Shown here: positions 22,810 through 34,605 of the stretch, piece after piece | Layout of the letters: each line of letters opens with the position of its first letter | Position numbering within the stretch: the first letter of the stretch is position 1 | Origin: Diorhabda sublineata | Taxonomy: Eukaryota; Arthropoda; Insecta; Coleoptera; Chrysomelidae | Assembly (NCBI RefSeq): GCF_026230105.1 | Contig: NC_079478.1 | Location: 33,123,653 to 33,187,652 of the forward strand | DNA length: 64,000 nt | Direction of reading: 5' to 3' | Position numbers and translations under genes: made by a program | Notes under the pieces: model-generated | Seen by the model: the letters and a program-made list of their open reading frames with translations, nothing else | Database searches by the model: none | Told to the model about the DNA's origin: nothing

Positions 22810-23690
22810 GGTTCCAAATCTGCGAGCAATAATCCAAATATGGACAAATCTGGGCCTTGTAGAGGATTAGAAGCTGTTATTGCAAGTTTTTGTGAAACTG
22901 CCTTGGTTAGATCGACCAGGACATATTGCTTCCAACCTCAATATCCAACAAGCTAATTTTCGGTCCAGACAGGACCAAATCCTGAGCTGCAGTACCAGCC
23001 TTCTTTGTAAAAATAGCAGCCTGAGTCTTTGCTGCCTCAAACTCAATCACTTGCTTTCACCCAATTCAGAATTTTTTCATATTGATATTGATAGTCGTGA
23101 TCTGTTGTTGCCTACGGATTTGGGTGTTAGGTGAGTTTATTGGGGGGGGGGGGCGGTTGATTGAAGCTATATTGATATAGATCGGGATTTGCAATTGGCA
23201 GTTAATGTACAGGAGAAAAAGAGTAGGTGCCAAGATACTTCCCTGAGGAACATCAGCGTTGACCTCAAACCTTTCTGAGGTGTGTCCATCGATAGCGACT
23301 TGGATGGATCGGTCTTTGAGTTACTAAGCCAGTCGATAAGTGAGGACGACAAATTGTACGATTTAAATTCATTTAGAAATTTGTTTGACAAGCCTAACCC
23401 GGTCAAAAGCCATCTATATGTCCACTGCGATTGCTCTGGATTCCATATATGTTATCTATTTATGTTTACGGAAGTCGTACTGATGGTCGTTGATGATGTT
23501 AGCAGATTTGTTGGTTAACGACTTTTTTCATGACTTTGGCAATGGCTGGGACTAAATCAATCGGATGATAGTTTCTGCTAACTGTCTTTTTTCCTTTTTC
23601 TTTCCAAAAGAGTTTGCATAGCGGACTTGTTAGTTCAGCTGCGCGTCCAAATTTTCCATTACGACATTGGAATGCACACTGCACCTTGCA
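22810..23690 (-). pseudogene. Jockey-type LINE reverse transcriptase relic
   Basis: Reading the minus strand from 23690: AAELTSPLCKLF, HPIDLVPAIAKVMKKVV, then AVDI*MAFDRV, DRSIQVAIDGHTSERF and ADVPQGSILAPTLFL then LYIN. The YADD block is lost where a run of 12 G (plus strand) intervenes. Further on come EAAKTQAAIFTKKAG, DLVLSGPKIS and ILYKAQICPYLDYCSQIW, the thumb region that follows RT. Frameshifts separate these blocks. Motif order is complete enough for a firm RT call; the clade is inferred. Confidence 0.88.
23142..23153 (+). repeat. G12 homopolymer
   Basis: Twelve consecutive G within an AT-rich window, located inside the LINE relic where the YADD motif would be expected. Confidence 0.9.
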
Positions 23691-23799
23691 ACTAACATAA
23701 ACTGTTAAGAATACTCAACATTGGGTCTCAGTAGTAAATGAAAACACCTAAAATCGTATTTTCGGTGAAATTTCTTGGCATAAAAATAATATTGACAAA

Positions 23800-24220
23800 T
23801 AGATACTTTTGAAATGATACGGTTATGTAATGGACAGAGCTTTTGTCCTGACCAAACCTTTTTGTATTGTTCTGTACAGAGTGTCAAGTATTGTTCTGTC
23901 AAGGTCAAGGTAACATATTGTATAATCAAAAAGTCAATAATCTAAAAATTCCTTCAAATACAAAGAACTTTTGTAATTAAAGTATTTTGATAACTGTTAC
24001 AGGTTAGGTTGCGAAAAGTATATCCTGTCACCTTTCGTTTGACACCCTGTACCGTTATAAAAGACCAAAAACTTAATAGCTTAGGTACATTTAAGAAAAT
24101 TTGAGGAAATATTTAGATTATTTTGTAATAATGTACAAAATGACCGTACTAAGAATTGCATTATAAATTAGTTTTAATTACTCTCTCGCACATAAAAATA
24201 GACTATAATTTCAAGTTTTA
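23800..24220 (-). repeat. degenerate repeat shared with 43880-44060
   Basis: Blocks TATTGTTCTGTACAG, GGAAATATTTAGATTATT and CATAAAAATAGACT occur in the same order at 43905-44050. There they adjoin the mariner relic on the minus strand. This may be the 3' part of another copy of that mariner, without recognisable transposase. Confidence 0.5.
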
Positions 24221-24229
24221 CGGCAATGT

Positions 24230-25155
24230 TAGGAGGAAACACATTTTAAGTGTCTAGGAATCAATGAAAACAATTTAGGAATACAGTAAAATGTAAAAAG
24301 ACCTTACACCGCCAAGAAAATACCAGAAAGGAGAGTTTGTAGATTTAGAATCAGTACCGGTACGACGAATCCGGATCCCAGATTCCAGACTTTGCTAACA
24401 TGCCCCCATAACGGTCTCGATTAGTGTTGTTAATATATTGGTGCAGGGGTGAGAATAGGCTGAAGAAGTGTAGGCCTCCCAAGTACAAGACACTCATTTC
24501 ATTAAAGAAAAACAAACAAGATTGTCTAATATAAAGAAAAAGGAAAATAAAACGCTTCTGCACTTGTGATCTTTTACCATTTCGTCTGCAATAAGATCGT
24601 CAACTCAAGTTTACGTACATCACAATTTTCTTTGTTTGGAAAACCCGATTAGCATCCTCGAAAAAATATTATTTATTTACTTATCAATCGTCGAAAATAC
24701 GAGTAACATAAACATATCGACAAACATCATATTAACTCATTAGAATCGTCTTCAAATTCCGATACGATTTCGAAGAAATGAACAAGGTCCTTCTCGCCTC
24801 CTGCACCAGTAAACACGGGCATCAATGGCTCGATAATTTGACATTAAAAAGACAAGGAAGAATTGATTAACATCGATTAGCATTTCTCTTATTTGTATAT
24901 AAATACATGAGTTCTTTGAAGGTCATAAGAACGTATCATTAAAAAATATACGTGTCGTAAAACTAGGTGTAAACCAGTAGCGGAACAAATAAGCTTGGGA
25001 AGGCAGGCGTATCCTTTTATGAAAATTACGACGACGAAACGATGATCGGTTTTGCATAACTGCTAAATGGGAATTGTTGATTATAATAATATCTGGTGAT
25101 TATTTGGAAGTGGCAACATTCCATTTTTGATAATATAAAATAGAAAAATTGATAT
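24230..25155. other. no recognisable feature
   Basis: AT-rich DNA without coding similarity. Open frames here are short and unsupported. Confidence 0.45.
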
Positions 25156-25161
25156 TTTTAG

Positions 25162-26158
25162 TCGAATTTTCCAAAGAAAAATTAGACTATTACGGTAGGT
25201 ATGGCTAGAAGAAAAATGGGGGGTACATCATTTTTCCCATGTTTTGAGACCTCCTGTACATGATTATGATGGTTTTTCGAATGTCTGTAGTTTATATATA
25301 CATCTATATATCTGTTTAAGCTACAATTCTTATTTGCGTCTCTCGAGCAATTGCTATGGGTCCGATTTGGTTCAAAATTAGCATACATGGCTTTTTTGGC
25401 GGCGGATTGACGTTATTAGAGTTTGGTTGAAAACAAATGAATACTTCGAGGGATCGCAGTGCAAAAAAAGTGGTTTTTGACCTTTGCTCACCTCTGCAGG
25501 TCAAACGAAAAGCGACTGAAAAATGAAATTTCACATGTAGGTTCAATTAGTTGCGAGATGATTTCCTGTCTAAGGTCGAAACTTTCCATCTCCACCTCTC
25601 TCCATTTTATGGACATTTTTGTTATATTTTCTTATTTTTTGGCCAGAAAAAGTTTAACTAGAGGGTTCGAACTTCGCATGCAAGTAGGGGTGATGTTGAA
25701 GAATTGTCTTTCTCAAGTTCAAAGTTTTCTTCTTCAGTTCTTCTAGCACAAAACGCCTGAAATCATTTTGATCGTTGTAATTGTTGAACTGGACCGCCTC
25801 CTATTTAATTAATAATACGAGTATGATCGTTGCTAGGGTGATTTTTTTACTTCCAATTTCCGAAATTTCTTGTCATTATGACAATTTTTTCTTTGTTGTC
25901 AATTGGAATTGAACAAGAGGGCTCGAGACCACCGGGTCTATTGAAATTATGAATTTTCATTCGAGAGAGAGAGAGTTAACTTGTGAAATGAAAAATTATT
26001 GAGGAATAGCAAATTTTCCATATAAAGAAATAAGATTGAGAATTGATATCATTTCCAAGAAATTCACTTTATGGAAAGATTTGTTTGTGTATTAGTTAAA
26101 TTCTTCATTCGACGAAAAATTCGACTTTCGTGATGGAGCTCTGCTGCTCACGGCTTTT
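25162..26158. mobile_element. unclassified repeat, long copy, bracketed by TTAG
   Basis: This 997-bp segment is repeated, shortened, at 61784-62419, with very high similarity. Both copies begin TCGAATTTT and end GCTCACGGCTTTTTT, and both are preceded and followed by TTAG. GTCGAATTTT near the start and AAAAATTCGAC about 35 bp from the end form a subterminal inverted pair. The long copy holds about 360 bp (25750-26115) missing in the short copy. Open frames of 76 and 95 codons on opposite strands are shared but resemble no family I know. The class is unknown. Confidence 0.7.
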
Positions 26159-26248
26159 TTAGGCTAGGTTAGGATTCTTCATGCTAAATTCGACAAAAAC
26201 TTTAACTTTCTCAAATTTTTTGATAACTTGTAAAAATTGTTTAAATTA

Positions 26249-27305
26249 CTAGCAGACCCGGCCACGCGTTGTTGTAGCTGAGTGATTTGATTTCAAATAA
26301 TTCTAATGACAATACAATTGCTCTCTCTTCTGCTTGTTCAATGAAATTATCTTGGCATCGAGTTGTTACACGTTGTTCACAATTGCCCATAAAATAGATC
26401 TGTAGAAATTTTGGATCTTCATTTGGCATTGGCGTCAATGATCCAATTTTATGATATACCTGGCAAGTTGTCTCAAAATTACGACCATCAGATGACAAAT
26501 CACAAACTCTGGATGCTCCAAACGACGTCATTTGGAAGCAAGAATTAAATTTTCGTGTCTTACGGAAAAATAATTTTGATTCATTCGAAATGCCAGAAAG
26601 AAGGGATTTCAAAGGTTCCTGTGGAGTAGGGAGTGGTGACAATGCAAATTTTCCTGATGCGCAACACGTATCGAGTAATTGATATCTGGTTCATAATTAA
26701 ATGCAAGACGAACAAATAATCCACGCGTTACTGCGCAATTGGTTCGACGATCTATATGAATCTATGTGTTTTTGACGTGCCATCCTGTTTTTCAATGCAT
26801 TTTCTCTGATTATCACGCTGTTCTCGTGCACGAATTTCAGCTGTGCCAATTCTATGAGCTGCATTTCTTTCTTCTCTCTTTTCGACTGATTCATGGGGTC
26901 TTTCAACACGTGCACATCGAGTCTTCTTACTATGGTTATTAAGGTTGGATTTTTTTGGTTGGCATTTTACTAAATATACTAATTGAATTTTAAATGTGAA
27001 TGAATATCGCTGTTGTCTGACAACGCAACGAAGACAAAATGAAGAATGATTTGAAAGAAGCGACGTTAAGTGGTATAGGCAAAATAAGACATGTATAGTG
27101 TGTAGTCTAAGAAAATATATCACTTTAAAGTGTGGAGCCATCTAGGATGTGCAAAGGACAAGATTTTCTGTAAAGAAATTCGCTTAAGTCGCCATCTGTT
27201 CCAGACTTATGGAAACTACGATTAATAACAACAATCAACGTTGATGACTATTAATTATTGAGACCATTAATTGACTCGTAGAAACTGAATTTTTATATAT
27301 AAAGA
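26249..27305 (-). mobile_element. short Helitron with Rep/helicase N-terminal remnant
   Basis: On the minus strand the element begins TCTTTATATATAAAAATT after an A and ends in GGGTCTGCTAG followed by T. These are the TC start, CTAG end and A/T insertion site expected of Helitrons. Inside are RARE-rich coiled sequence (ERPHESVEKREERNAAHR), EPDINYS, PTPQEPLKSLLSG and RKFNSCFQMTSFGA, then CQVYHKIGSLTPMPNEDPK and LQIYFMG. These belong to the Helitron-like N-terminal domain. The Rep catalytic HUH motif and the helicase are deleted: coding sequence runs almost directly into the 3' end. At 1.06 kb it is non-autonomous. Confidence 0.85.
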
Positions 27306-27309
27306 TAAT

Positions 27310-27690
27310 ATTCAGTGATTTTTTTAATCAAATTGTTGGTTTTCGTATTTACTCTACGAAAAACAAATGAGGCATAAAACCTAGAAGAATAATGAGCCTA
27401 GGGTTGTATTTTGGAAGGCGCCGTTGCCAAAATTTGGCTTAAGTTCGTCTTAAAATGAATTATTTGAATTAATGAATAGAAAAACAATCTTTCTCAACCT
27501 CTTTCCGGTCTTTTGATGTTTAAAGAAAAAATTTAAATCGATATTGATTTAGAAGAGTATCTTATTCATATTGTTACCAATAAGAATTTAATAATTTCTT
27601 TTACATATCTCCCGATTCCTCATATTGTAAATATCCACCAATATTCGACAATATACTCGAAAAACCTTTTTTATCCCAAATCTTTCTGGT
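27310..27690. other. no recognisable feature
   Basis: AT-rich spacer between the Helitron and a LINE fragment. Confidence 0.45.
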
Positions 27691-27699
27691 TTTTGTTTG

Positions 27700-28035
27700 T
27701 TTGTACAGATTAGGGTACCATGTACACCAAGTCTTAAAGGATCTATTGAGCTCTATTGTTGTGACTCTGGGGATTCCCTGTGTTTACATTTATGAATCTC
27801 ACTATTCTTAGAAAATTCAGAATATTGGATGAATGTAGCAACTCGAGATCTTTGTTTTGTGTTTCATACGTCCCCAGGTGTAGTGCTCTGGAGCTCCATG
27901 GTCGCACACTTCGAATGTGGATAGAGGTTTTTTCCTCCGCGCGTTGCATTATCTGCTAAACCTAGCAGGTGTTTATTGAGGTGACAAGGCACTAATAGGA
28001 CTCCTCTAAGTATTCTTCTCTTGCTTAGGTTAGCA
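27700..28035 (-). pseudogene. C-terminal fragment of a LINE (post-RNase H region)
   Basis: The minus strand reads PCHLNKHLLGLADNATR, then EEKTSIHIR and LGTYETQNKDLELLHSS then NILNFL. The pattern (T)GHC-LN-HL..LGLAD...C, E-E-TS-HIL-C and a closing I..FL helix is the usual C-terminus of Jockey/R1-type ORF2. Zinc-binding Cys residues are partly lost. No RT or RNase H core lies immediately upstream. Confidence 0.6.
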
Positions 28036-28084
28036 AAATTTCAACCAAAGTCTTCTAAATTTCAAGTAGGCGTCTCCGCGAGTT

Positions 28085-28341
28085 GCGTTAGGAAACAGTG
28101 GAACACCATCCTTATAGTCCCGATTTGTCGCTATGCGACTATTATTTATGTGGTCCTCTTAAAGAGGTAGAATTCTGCGAATAGTTACCTGACAAGCTTG
28201 TGAGGATATTTTTATGAAAAAGGCAAAGGCATCCAAAAGATTCCAGGTAGAGGGAGAAACTGTGTAGGATGCTGTAGGTACTGTAACTTGAAAATAAAAT
28301 TTTTTATAGCAAAATTCCGGTTAATATTCGAATTACCCTCG
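28085..28341 (+). pseudogene. mariner transposase C-terminal relic with right TIR
   Basis: The plus strand reads HHPYSPDLSLCDYYLCG then PLKEVEFCE, the third catalytic Asp (CDYY) and following residues of a mariner. It runs through stops to a right end AATTACCCTCG next to TA. The end sequence AAATTCCGGTTA before it also occurs in the 921-1649 element, so the two are probably related families. The 5' half is missing. Confidence 0.75.
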
Positions 28342-28559
28342 TATGTTCCCTCAATAAAACATTCTAGTTTGGTCAAGAGATGATTTGATTACGATCTCAC
28401 TTATAACTTTGAGTTTTCTTTATAAAGTTGAAGTTCGTTCTTAAGTTTTAAGAACGTACTTCAAACTTTTTATTAATATTTAAAATGTTGAGTCTTTTGG
28501 GCGATGCGACGTCTACTTCTGATACTACGTTGCATCAAAATTAATATCGCAGATTAACT

Positions 28560-28870
28560 ATACCAGAAAGGGTAGTGCAGATTGTACAAATTTCCCATTT
28601 CATACACATCACATCCCACACATATTCGATGGGATTTAAATCTGGTGAGAGAAAAAGACCTCGGAAAAATATTAATAGCAATATGTGGATGCTTAGAAGA
28701 GACTTGGTGATCGGCTATTACGAGGAAAAGCTCCTAATCCATTACTCCAGTTATTCCGTGGACATGCCTTTCAACAGCAAATCCAATACCACGTCGCTTG
28801 CTCTACATAATCGCGATTTATCGCAAAATATGACATCAGGCCATTCTGTATATCAGTAATGCAGTTGTCT
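28560..28870 (-). pseudogene. Tc1-type transposase C-terminal relic
   Basis: The minus strand reads PRSFSLSPDLNPIEYVWD, the Tc1 signature around the last catalytic residue (Glu in PIE). It is preceded by degraded sequence with NILPR-like residues. Only this end survives. The plus-strand frame 28575-28859 is its shadow. Confidence 0.65.
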
Positions 28871-29140
28871 GCACTAGCTCAATGTTATGATCCGCAGTCA
28901 AAGAAAGTACTGGCAGCTAGTATTCAAAGTCTCGTTTGGGTAATAGATTTCAGTGAATTTATGTGTAGTAGCAATAGACTAGCGCCTATCTCGACGCTCA
29001 GTTGTACGCCTTGATCTTCTTCGTATTTGTTTACTATTGATACATATCTCGATAGGCTACTATTCTGCCCATGTTAAAATTGCTTATATGGGATTGTTTT
29101 GACACGTTTTAATTTGGGGTTTTTTGTTATGTTCAACACA
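28870..29140. other. no recognisable feature
   Basis: Possibly further decayed Tc1 sequence, but no motif is readable. Confidence 0.35.
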
Positions 29141-29144
29141 AGTA

Positions 29145-29700
29145 AACGAAGAAATATCCAAAATATACTAAAAATCAGTTGCGAAGAATTCCGATATGCA
29201 TTAAGAAGATGTCACTTCACAGAGAACAAAGTTGTGATAATGGATGGATAAAACTATTTCACCTTAACAACTCACTTTGGAAGGCTACCAGGAGATTAAA
29301 AAGACCAATATTTCTAAACCACCAATATAAAACGCAGATGGACGTTAGGTTGAGCATCTCGAGATGGTTTTTCAGCAAAACGAAGGAGAAAACATTAACC
29401 AAGAAGACGTCGACATCAGAGTCACTACTCCGAAAGAGATAGCTATTGAAATTAAAGAGAATATAGATTCCAAGAAAGCACCAGGGTATGATTTGATAAC
29501 TGGAAAGGTCCTAAAACAACTCCTGAAAAAATGCTTCATTCAGATTGAAGTACGTACCTAGGATATAGGAACTAGCTGAAATAATTATGATTCCTAAACC
29601 AGGGAAATCACCGAATAAAGTATGATTGTATAGACCAAACTCCCTACTTTCAGTAAAATCAAAGTTATTAGAATAAATTAGAATAAAACATATCATGGAA
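29145..29700 (+). pseudogene. Jockey-type LINE RT N-terminal fragment, copy 1
   Basis: The plus strand reads NEGENINQEDVDIRVTTPK, then EIAIEIKENIDSKKAPGYDL and ITGKVLKQL, then in other frames an IIMIPKPGKSPNEV-like block and LLSVKSKLLE. These are the region ahead of RT block 1 and RT block 1 to 2 (KKAPGYDLITG; IPKPGK). The rest of RT is missing. It is nearly identical to 31879-32420, including the stops. Confidence 0.85.
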
Positions 29701-31295
29701 GAAGAGAACGTTATCCGAACGAACTTGCAATGACTAACACTATATGTATTAATTAACGAAATGTCATTGTAAATATTGATAATGCTGATCTGGTCATATA
29801 ATAAAAAATTAATGTCAAGGATTTATTTTCTCTGGTTGTGTCACTTCTAATGTCAGTATACAATGCGGTCCATTCGTATGGAATGAATTCAATTTTAGAG
29901 TTATAGAGATATATAAATGGGAAATTATTGCGACTAGTATTTTGGAAAACTGCTTGCATGGGTTTTCCGAACAGCTTGTTTCAGCTAAAATAATTTCTGT
30001 TTTCTGAAACTTCCGGTAATACCAAAAGTGGACCCAAACTTCGTTGTTTTAAACAGCTTAACGATAAAACGTTGCAAAAATGTTCATCATGTCCCGTTGA
30101 GGATTTATTAATGAATCTGTTTTCATTGTTTGTTGATATGTTACCTTTTTTTGTTCTATTTAGACAACCGACAATTAAAAACCATGAAAATTTCAGTTTT
30201 TTCAAGTTTCTACAAAAACCGTTAATTTGAAATATATGAATTTACTAACGAAGTCCCTTTAATTCAAAGCTTAGAATCCAATGGTGAAGAGAAAAATGGG
30301 GGTTGCCAGTTTTTAGATAGCGAAATTCGGCACATTCGGAACAAAAAATGGGGGTCCACAAAACTTTCTTAATAAAATTTGTGAAAATTGATTCTCTTGC
30401 TGTGAGTTACTGTAGATTTGAAAAAAGTATGAATGGCCAACTTTGCTTTCTCGATATTCACTCATAGGACAATCAACTTAAAATTTAATTTAAAATTTGT
30501 TTATAATCAATTCTAATCAAATCTAATTATAATCAATTCTAATCTTTGTTTTTTTTTGAAAACTGTTAATTCGTCGTTTAAACTCATCCTCAACGCAAAT
30601 TTTTATAGATAGATCTAATCATCACTTTTTTTCGAGATTTGGTAATTGGTAGTAATGTAGCTGCCTACCGGATCCAGAAAAATTTTGAAAGTGGTCTATG
30701 AAACAAAAAGGTTCGCTAACCAATGTTCTAAAGGATTTTTAGTTTAAGACAAAGTCCATATAAAATTTCATCACATTCCCTTTTGTTAGAAATCATTTCA
30801 GATTTAGTAATTTTATTGTTAAGTTGTACTGCCATCGTACAATTCATCCGCACCTGTGGAAGACGAAAAACTATCCACTGATTAATAAATTAATATTAAA
30901 TCGAGGTAGACCCCGTTCACGAGCTACTGATCATAAGATTGCGATAGGTTTAGTAAATATTTGCCAACAAAATTTTAGTAAGGTCTCCTTCATAAACGAT
31001 GTATGTATATGTTGAAGAAAAAAAAATGTGTAACGTAAGTAAGTACATTAATGTGCTTATGGATATTGGAACATCCGATCTATTTAGTTACGTAATTTCG
31101 GGAGCTTGCGTAATATTTTACTAACAAACACGAGAGAAAATAGACCGCGGATGAAGAATCCAAGGTCTTCAGTTTTAGTACGATTCCTATAGTTTGTGTA
31201 TTTTGTAAAGATAACAATTTCTCAGTTGATACATAAGTTTATCTATTCTTTTTTCAATATATACGTTATACAGTGTACGTACTAATTTAATATAT
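29700..31295. other. no recognisable gene
   Basis: About 1.6 kb of AT-rich DNA. A small direct repeat (TATAATCAATTCTAATC, twice) lies at about 30500-30543. Open frames are unsupported. Confidence 0.45.
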
Positions 31296-31300
31296 TTTGA

Positions 31301-31335
31301 TAAAGACCAAAATAGGTCGAAAGGTCGAAAATGTT
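31301..31335 (+). repeat. GACCAAAATAGGTCGAAA motif
   Basis: TGATAAAGACCAAAATAGG then TCGAAAGGTCGAAA contains a short stem (GACC...GGTC). A related version occurs in inverse orientation near 39612-39655 (GTGATAAATACCAAAATAG, then ATCGAAACGTG when reversed). Such motifs are seen near the ends of retroelements. No body is identifiable here. Confidence 0.4.
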
Positions 31336-31689
31336 TTACCCGTTTTTAAAACTAATTAATTTGCAATGTGAGAGACTCAGCCCTTGTCGTCTTACACTTT
31401 CAGCTTGTTTGTCATCTCCTCTCTCTCTCTGCTCATCCATAGTCATTTGTTTTCAGTTTATCATCCGCGTTATTTCCATTTCCCACTTATCCACTTCTTT
31501 CTCCCCTACTCCAGCTGTTGTTGTTGGTAGTCGTACAAATGTGGCGTTAAATTTTAAAGAAACGTAATTAACAAAAGTTTTCGGAAAAAAAATTTAAATT
31601 TGATATGGCAATTAGATATCCGCAAAAGTACATACAGTTGAGTCGTCAAAAACTACATTGTGAATATATTTCGAGAACAGAATATTGCA

Positions 31690-31877
31690 CTTTCGTCCAT
31701 TTATTAAACTTCCAAAAAATTACCGGCCTAAATTTGTCCTCTCATATAGATTGGTAGAATCGGCAAAAAACAAACTAGGAACATCAATTCGAAGGTTGGC
31801 TCGCCGAGTTCGGGTTTCCCACGCGACATTTAGTCGAGAACTGAAAAGAAAGGGTGCCGAAACATCGAAAAAGGAAG
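31690..31877 (+). pseudogene. helix-turn-helix fragment of an IS630/Tc1-type transposase
   Basis: The plus strand reads SAKNKLGTSIRRLARRVRVS then HATFSRELKRKGAETSKK, a helix-turn-helix with the SIRRLA-x-VSH-TF-R pattern of transposase N-termini. It is cut at 31878 by the start of LINE copy 2. No catalytic domain follows. Confidence 0.45.
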
Positions 31878-31878
31878 A

Positions 31879-32420
31879 AATATCCAAAATATATTAAAAA
31901 CCAGTAGCGAAGAATTCCGATATGCTGCTGTGCATTAAGAAGATGTCACTTCACAGAGAACAAAGTTGTGATAATGGATGGATAAAACTATTTCACCTTA
32001 ACAACTCACTTTGGAAGGCTACCGGGAGATTAAAAAGACCAATTTTTCTAAACCACCAATAGAAAACGCAGATGGGAGCTTGGTTGAGCCAAACGAAGGA
32101 GAAAACATTAATCAAGAAGACGTCGACATCAGTGCCACCACTCCGAAAGAGATAGCTATTGAAATTAAAGAGAATATAGATTCCAAGAAAGCACCAGGGT
32201 ATGATTTGATAATTGGAGAGGTCCTAAAACAACTCCTGAAAAAAGCAATATCTTATTAATGCTTCATTCAGGTTGAAGTACGTTGCTAGGATATGGGAAC
32301 TAGCTGAAATAATTATGATTCCTAAATCAGGGAAATCACCTAATGAAGTATGATTGTATAGACCAATCTCCCTAGTTCCAGTAAAATCCAAGTTATTAGA
32401 TATTATTGAAAAGAATAAAA
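31879..32420 (+). pseudogene. Jockey-type LINE RT N-terminal fragment, copy 2
   Basis: Same sequence as 29145-29700 over about 540 bp, with EIAIEIKENIDSKKAPGYDL, then IIGEVLKQLLKKAIS and a frameshifted SYRPISL-like block (RPISLVPVKSKLLDII). Differences from copy 1 are point changes and small indels; for example, three bases of GATATGCTG are absent in copy 1. It is likely an independent truncated insertion or a segmental copy. Confidence 0.85.
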
Positions 32421-32439
32421 CCTTCAACCTATCCCTATA

Positions 32440-32960
32440 CCCATACCCCTTTAAACTTACGTTTTTTTTAATTAAATATAAATATAAAAACAATATTTTT
32501 GGTCAAATGTTATTTAATTCATTAAAATCATGTTTCCTTCCAACCTCTCAACATGTTTACACAACGATTTCTCTCTGGTATCCGAATAGTCTTTTGTTTC
32601 ATCGATGATTTCTCCATTCTAATGATATTTCTATCATTGGATCATTTTTTTCAGGTTTTAAAATGGCTTGCAGCTGCTGCCCTTTAACTTTGTTTTCTGT
32701 TTTACTCTCCTAGCAGTAATCTATAGTGTAACGTCTTTTTGTTCAATGTGTCCCAAACAAGTATCGGGTATTTACAGAGGGTGTCGGTTTTTATATGTGA
32801 AAATTCGTACACCTCTATTTAAACTTAACTTGTTGAAACTAGAGGCTCTATTTCTTGAAATTTTAATTAGAAGCGGCCGCTACATCGCGGCTCCTCCTCG
32901 GATAATATGTTGAGGTTGAGAAATGAGATGATATTTTGTGTGTATTAGTGTATTATTTTT
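32440..32960. other. no recognisable feature
   Basis: AT-rich. The open frames 32668-32913 and nearby carry no recognisable motif. Confidence 0.4.
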
Positions 32961-32989
32961 TAAATGTGAATTGGTACCAAATCACTTCC

Positions 32990-33200
32990 AGCATTAGGTC
33001 CTTGCACTATCAGAATACTATTTATTCAGATCCATGGCGAAATTTTTTCGTGGAAAAACTTTTGAATGCAAAGAAGACGTTGAAAATGCATCTAATCCAA
33101 AAGAATGGTTTTACGAAGTTTGCTGAACGTTTGGTTAAAACCATACAATACGATGATCAATACTTTGGATATTATTACTTTCTTTTTGTATAATTCATGA
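32990..33200 (+). pseudogene. cecropia-type mariner C-terminal relic
   Basis: The plus strand reads LFRSMAKFFRGKTFECKED then VENASNPKEWFYEVC, and in another frame TIQYDDQYFGY. This is the block after the third catalytic Asp, including the closing RW-type helix, of the DYHLFRS mariner lineage, also seen at 56495-57330. No catalytic residue remains. Confidence 0.7.
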
Positions 33201-33209
33201 GGCAACCTC

Positions 33210-34600
33210 TATATTTTAACACTGGATTTGATTCGGAGAAGTGGAAGTTTGTGATATTGTGAAGTTTTAGTCGTAATCACGCTTTTTGCGTACGAGCGTA
33301 TTATCGTATGAACCAAATGAATATAGCATCAGAAAAAGCATCAGGATTTTCGAAAATACAGATGCTAAAAATACAAAACACCGACGCTCCTGTCCGCGAC
33401 TAGGAAACAATGGAAGAACTGAAAGCGTGTTTTTTCGAAATCTACCTCTATCCATTCAACGTGGTTTCAACACGACAGGACTACTTGTCATACATGGAAT
33501 TATTTCCTATAAAACCATTTCACGTAGAAACAACATCAACTCGCATCTCAGAAGCCTCGACCTTGGGATACCTTATAAGTGAGGTTCAGGAGAGTAATCC
33601 GAGGAAACATCATGTTAATAACGGCAGCAATATCGATGCTATTTTATTGAAATAACAAATACCCGATACTCATTTTGAACACCTGTTATATATGTTTTGA
33701 TTCCAACTTTTTTCCCATATCGTGTGACCCTCTAATTGTAACAATATCTTGAAAAATAGCCCTTAGCAACGCTTATGCGGTTACGGAGACAATACATTGG
33801 GTACACATTATTCTTGAAGGTCGAAATCATAATATTAATTGTGTATTGTTTATTTATTTTAATTTTTAACTACTTCGGTATTGTCGACAATAAAAAAAAC
33901 AATTTTAAGAATACAAATTTAGAGAAATTACGTAATTTTAAAAATTGATTTTTATTATTTTCGCTTAAAGAAAATTGATTCATTCTGTATAATTAGCTTG
34001 AATTACAAAGACCATCAGTTGTACATAAATCGCATTAAAATGTGTATTTCATTCAGTTCACTCAAGGCAAAGAATACAATAAACAAAACAACGACTAATA
34101 TCTCCCTATCGACTGAAAATAAGTGACTCCAAATTATGGAGACATCAAAATTTTAGTTTCAATCGTGACAAAGTATATTTGAAAAAGTTTTAGTAGTATC
34201 TGCCCGGCTTAAAATCATGATAAAAACACGCTGATTTAACGTTTTCGAGGTCTTAGCATCCATTTATCGAGTTTTCAGATGTCGGGAAATTAGTAATGTC
34301 AATAATTATATTGATCTATTGATTTATTATTAACGCGGAACTGCGGTTCTTTTTGATTATAATAACATGTCACATTTCATTGATTGGTTTCATTTTCTGG
34401 ACTAATAAAGATAAACTAACCTTGGTTTAGAAGCTAAAGTAAACTAACCTGATTAAAAAATGGTTCCGTACCTTGGTCTGCTTAACATCAAGCTACAGTT
34501 CCCAGTTTTTTCTTCTAACTTTAAGTCTTTTTCTTCTTTAGTCAAGCCCCTATTTCCTAATAAAGCCTCCCCGAAATAAAACCACTAGTTCAATTCATAA
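33210..34600. other. no recognisable gene
   Basis: AT-rich. Overlapping open frames at 33286-33655 are the longest, but I recognise no domain in them. Confidence 0.4.
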
Positions 34601-34605
34601 ATGTA

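Noticed and set aside
25316..25746. Overlapping open frames on both strands of the unclassified repeat, conserved in the copy at 61939-62348, as possible genes.
   Set aside because: The three residue differences between the 76-codon versions are all amino-acid changes, and the opposite-strand frame carries a 7-residue deletion. This gives no sign of selection on a protein, and no family is recognised.
29700..31295. CRISPR-like or tandem array in the small repeats around 30500.
   Set aside because: Only two copies of a 17-nt AT-rich unit occur, and the sequence is eukaryotic.
33286..33655. Two overlapping plus-strand open frames, the longest unexplained frames of the region.
   Set aside because: No motif, no repeat copy in the window and no codon evidence of coding.
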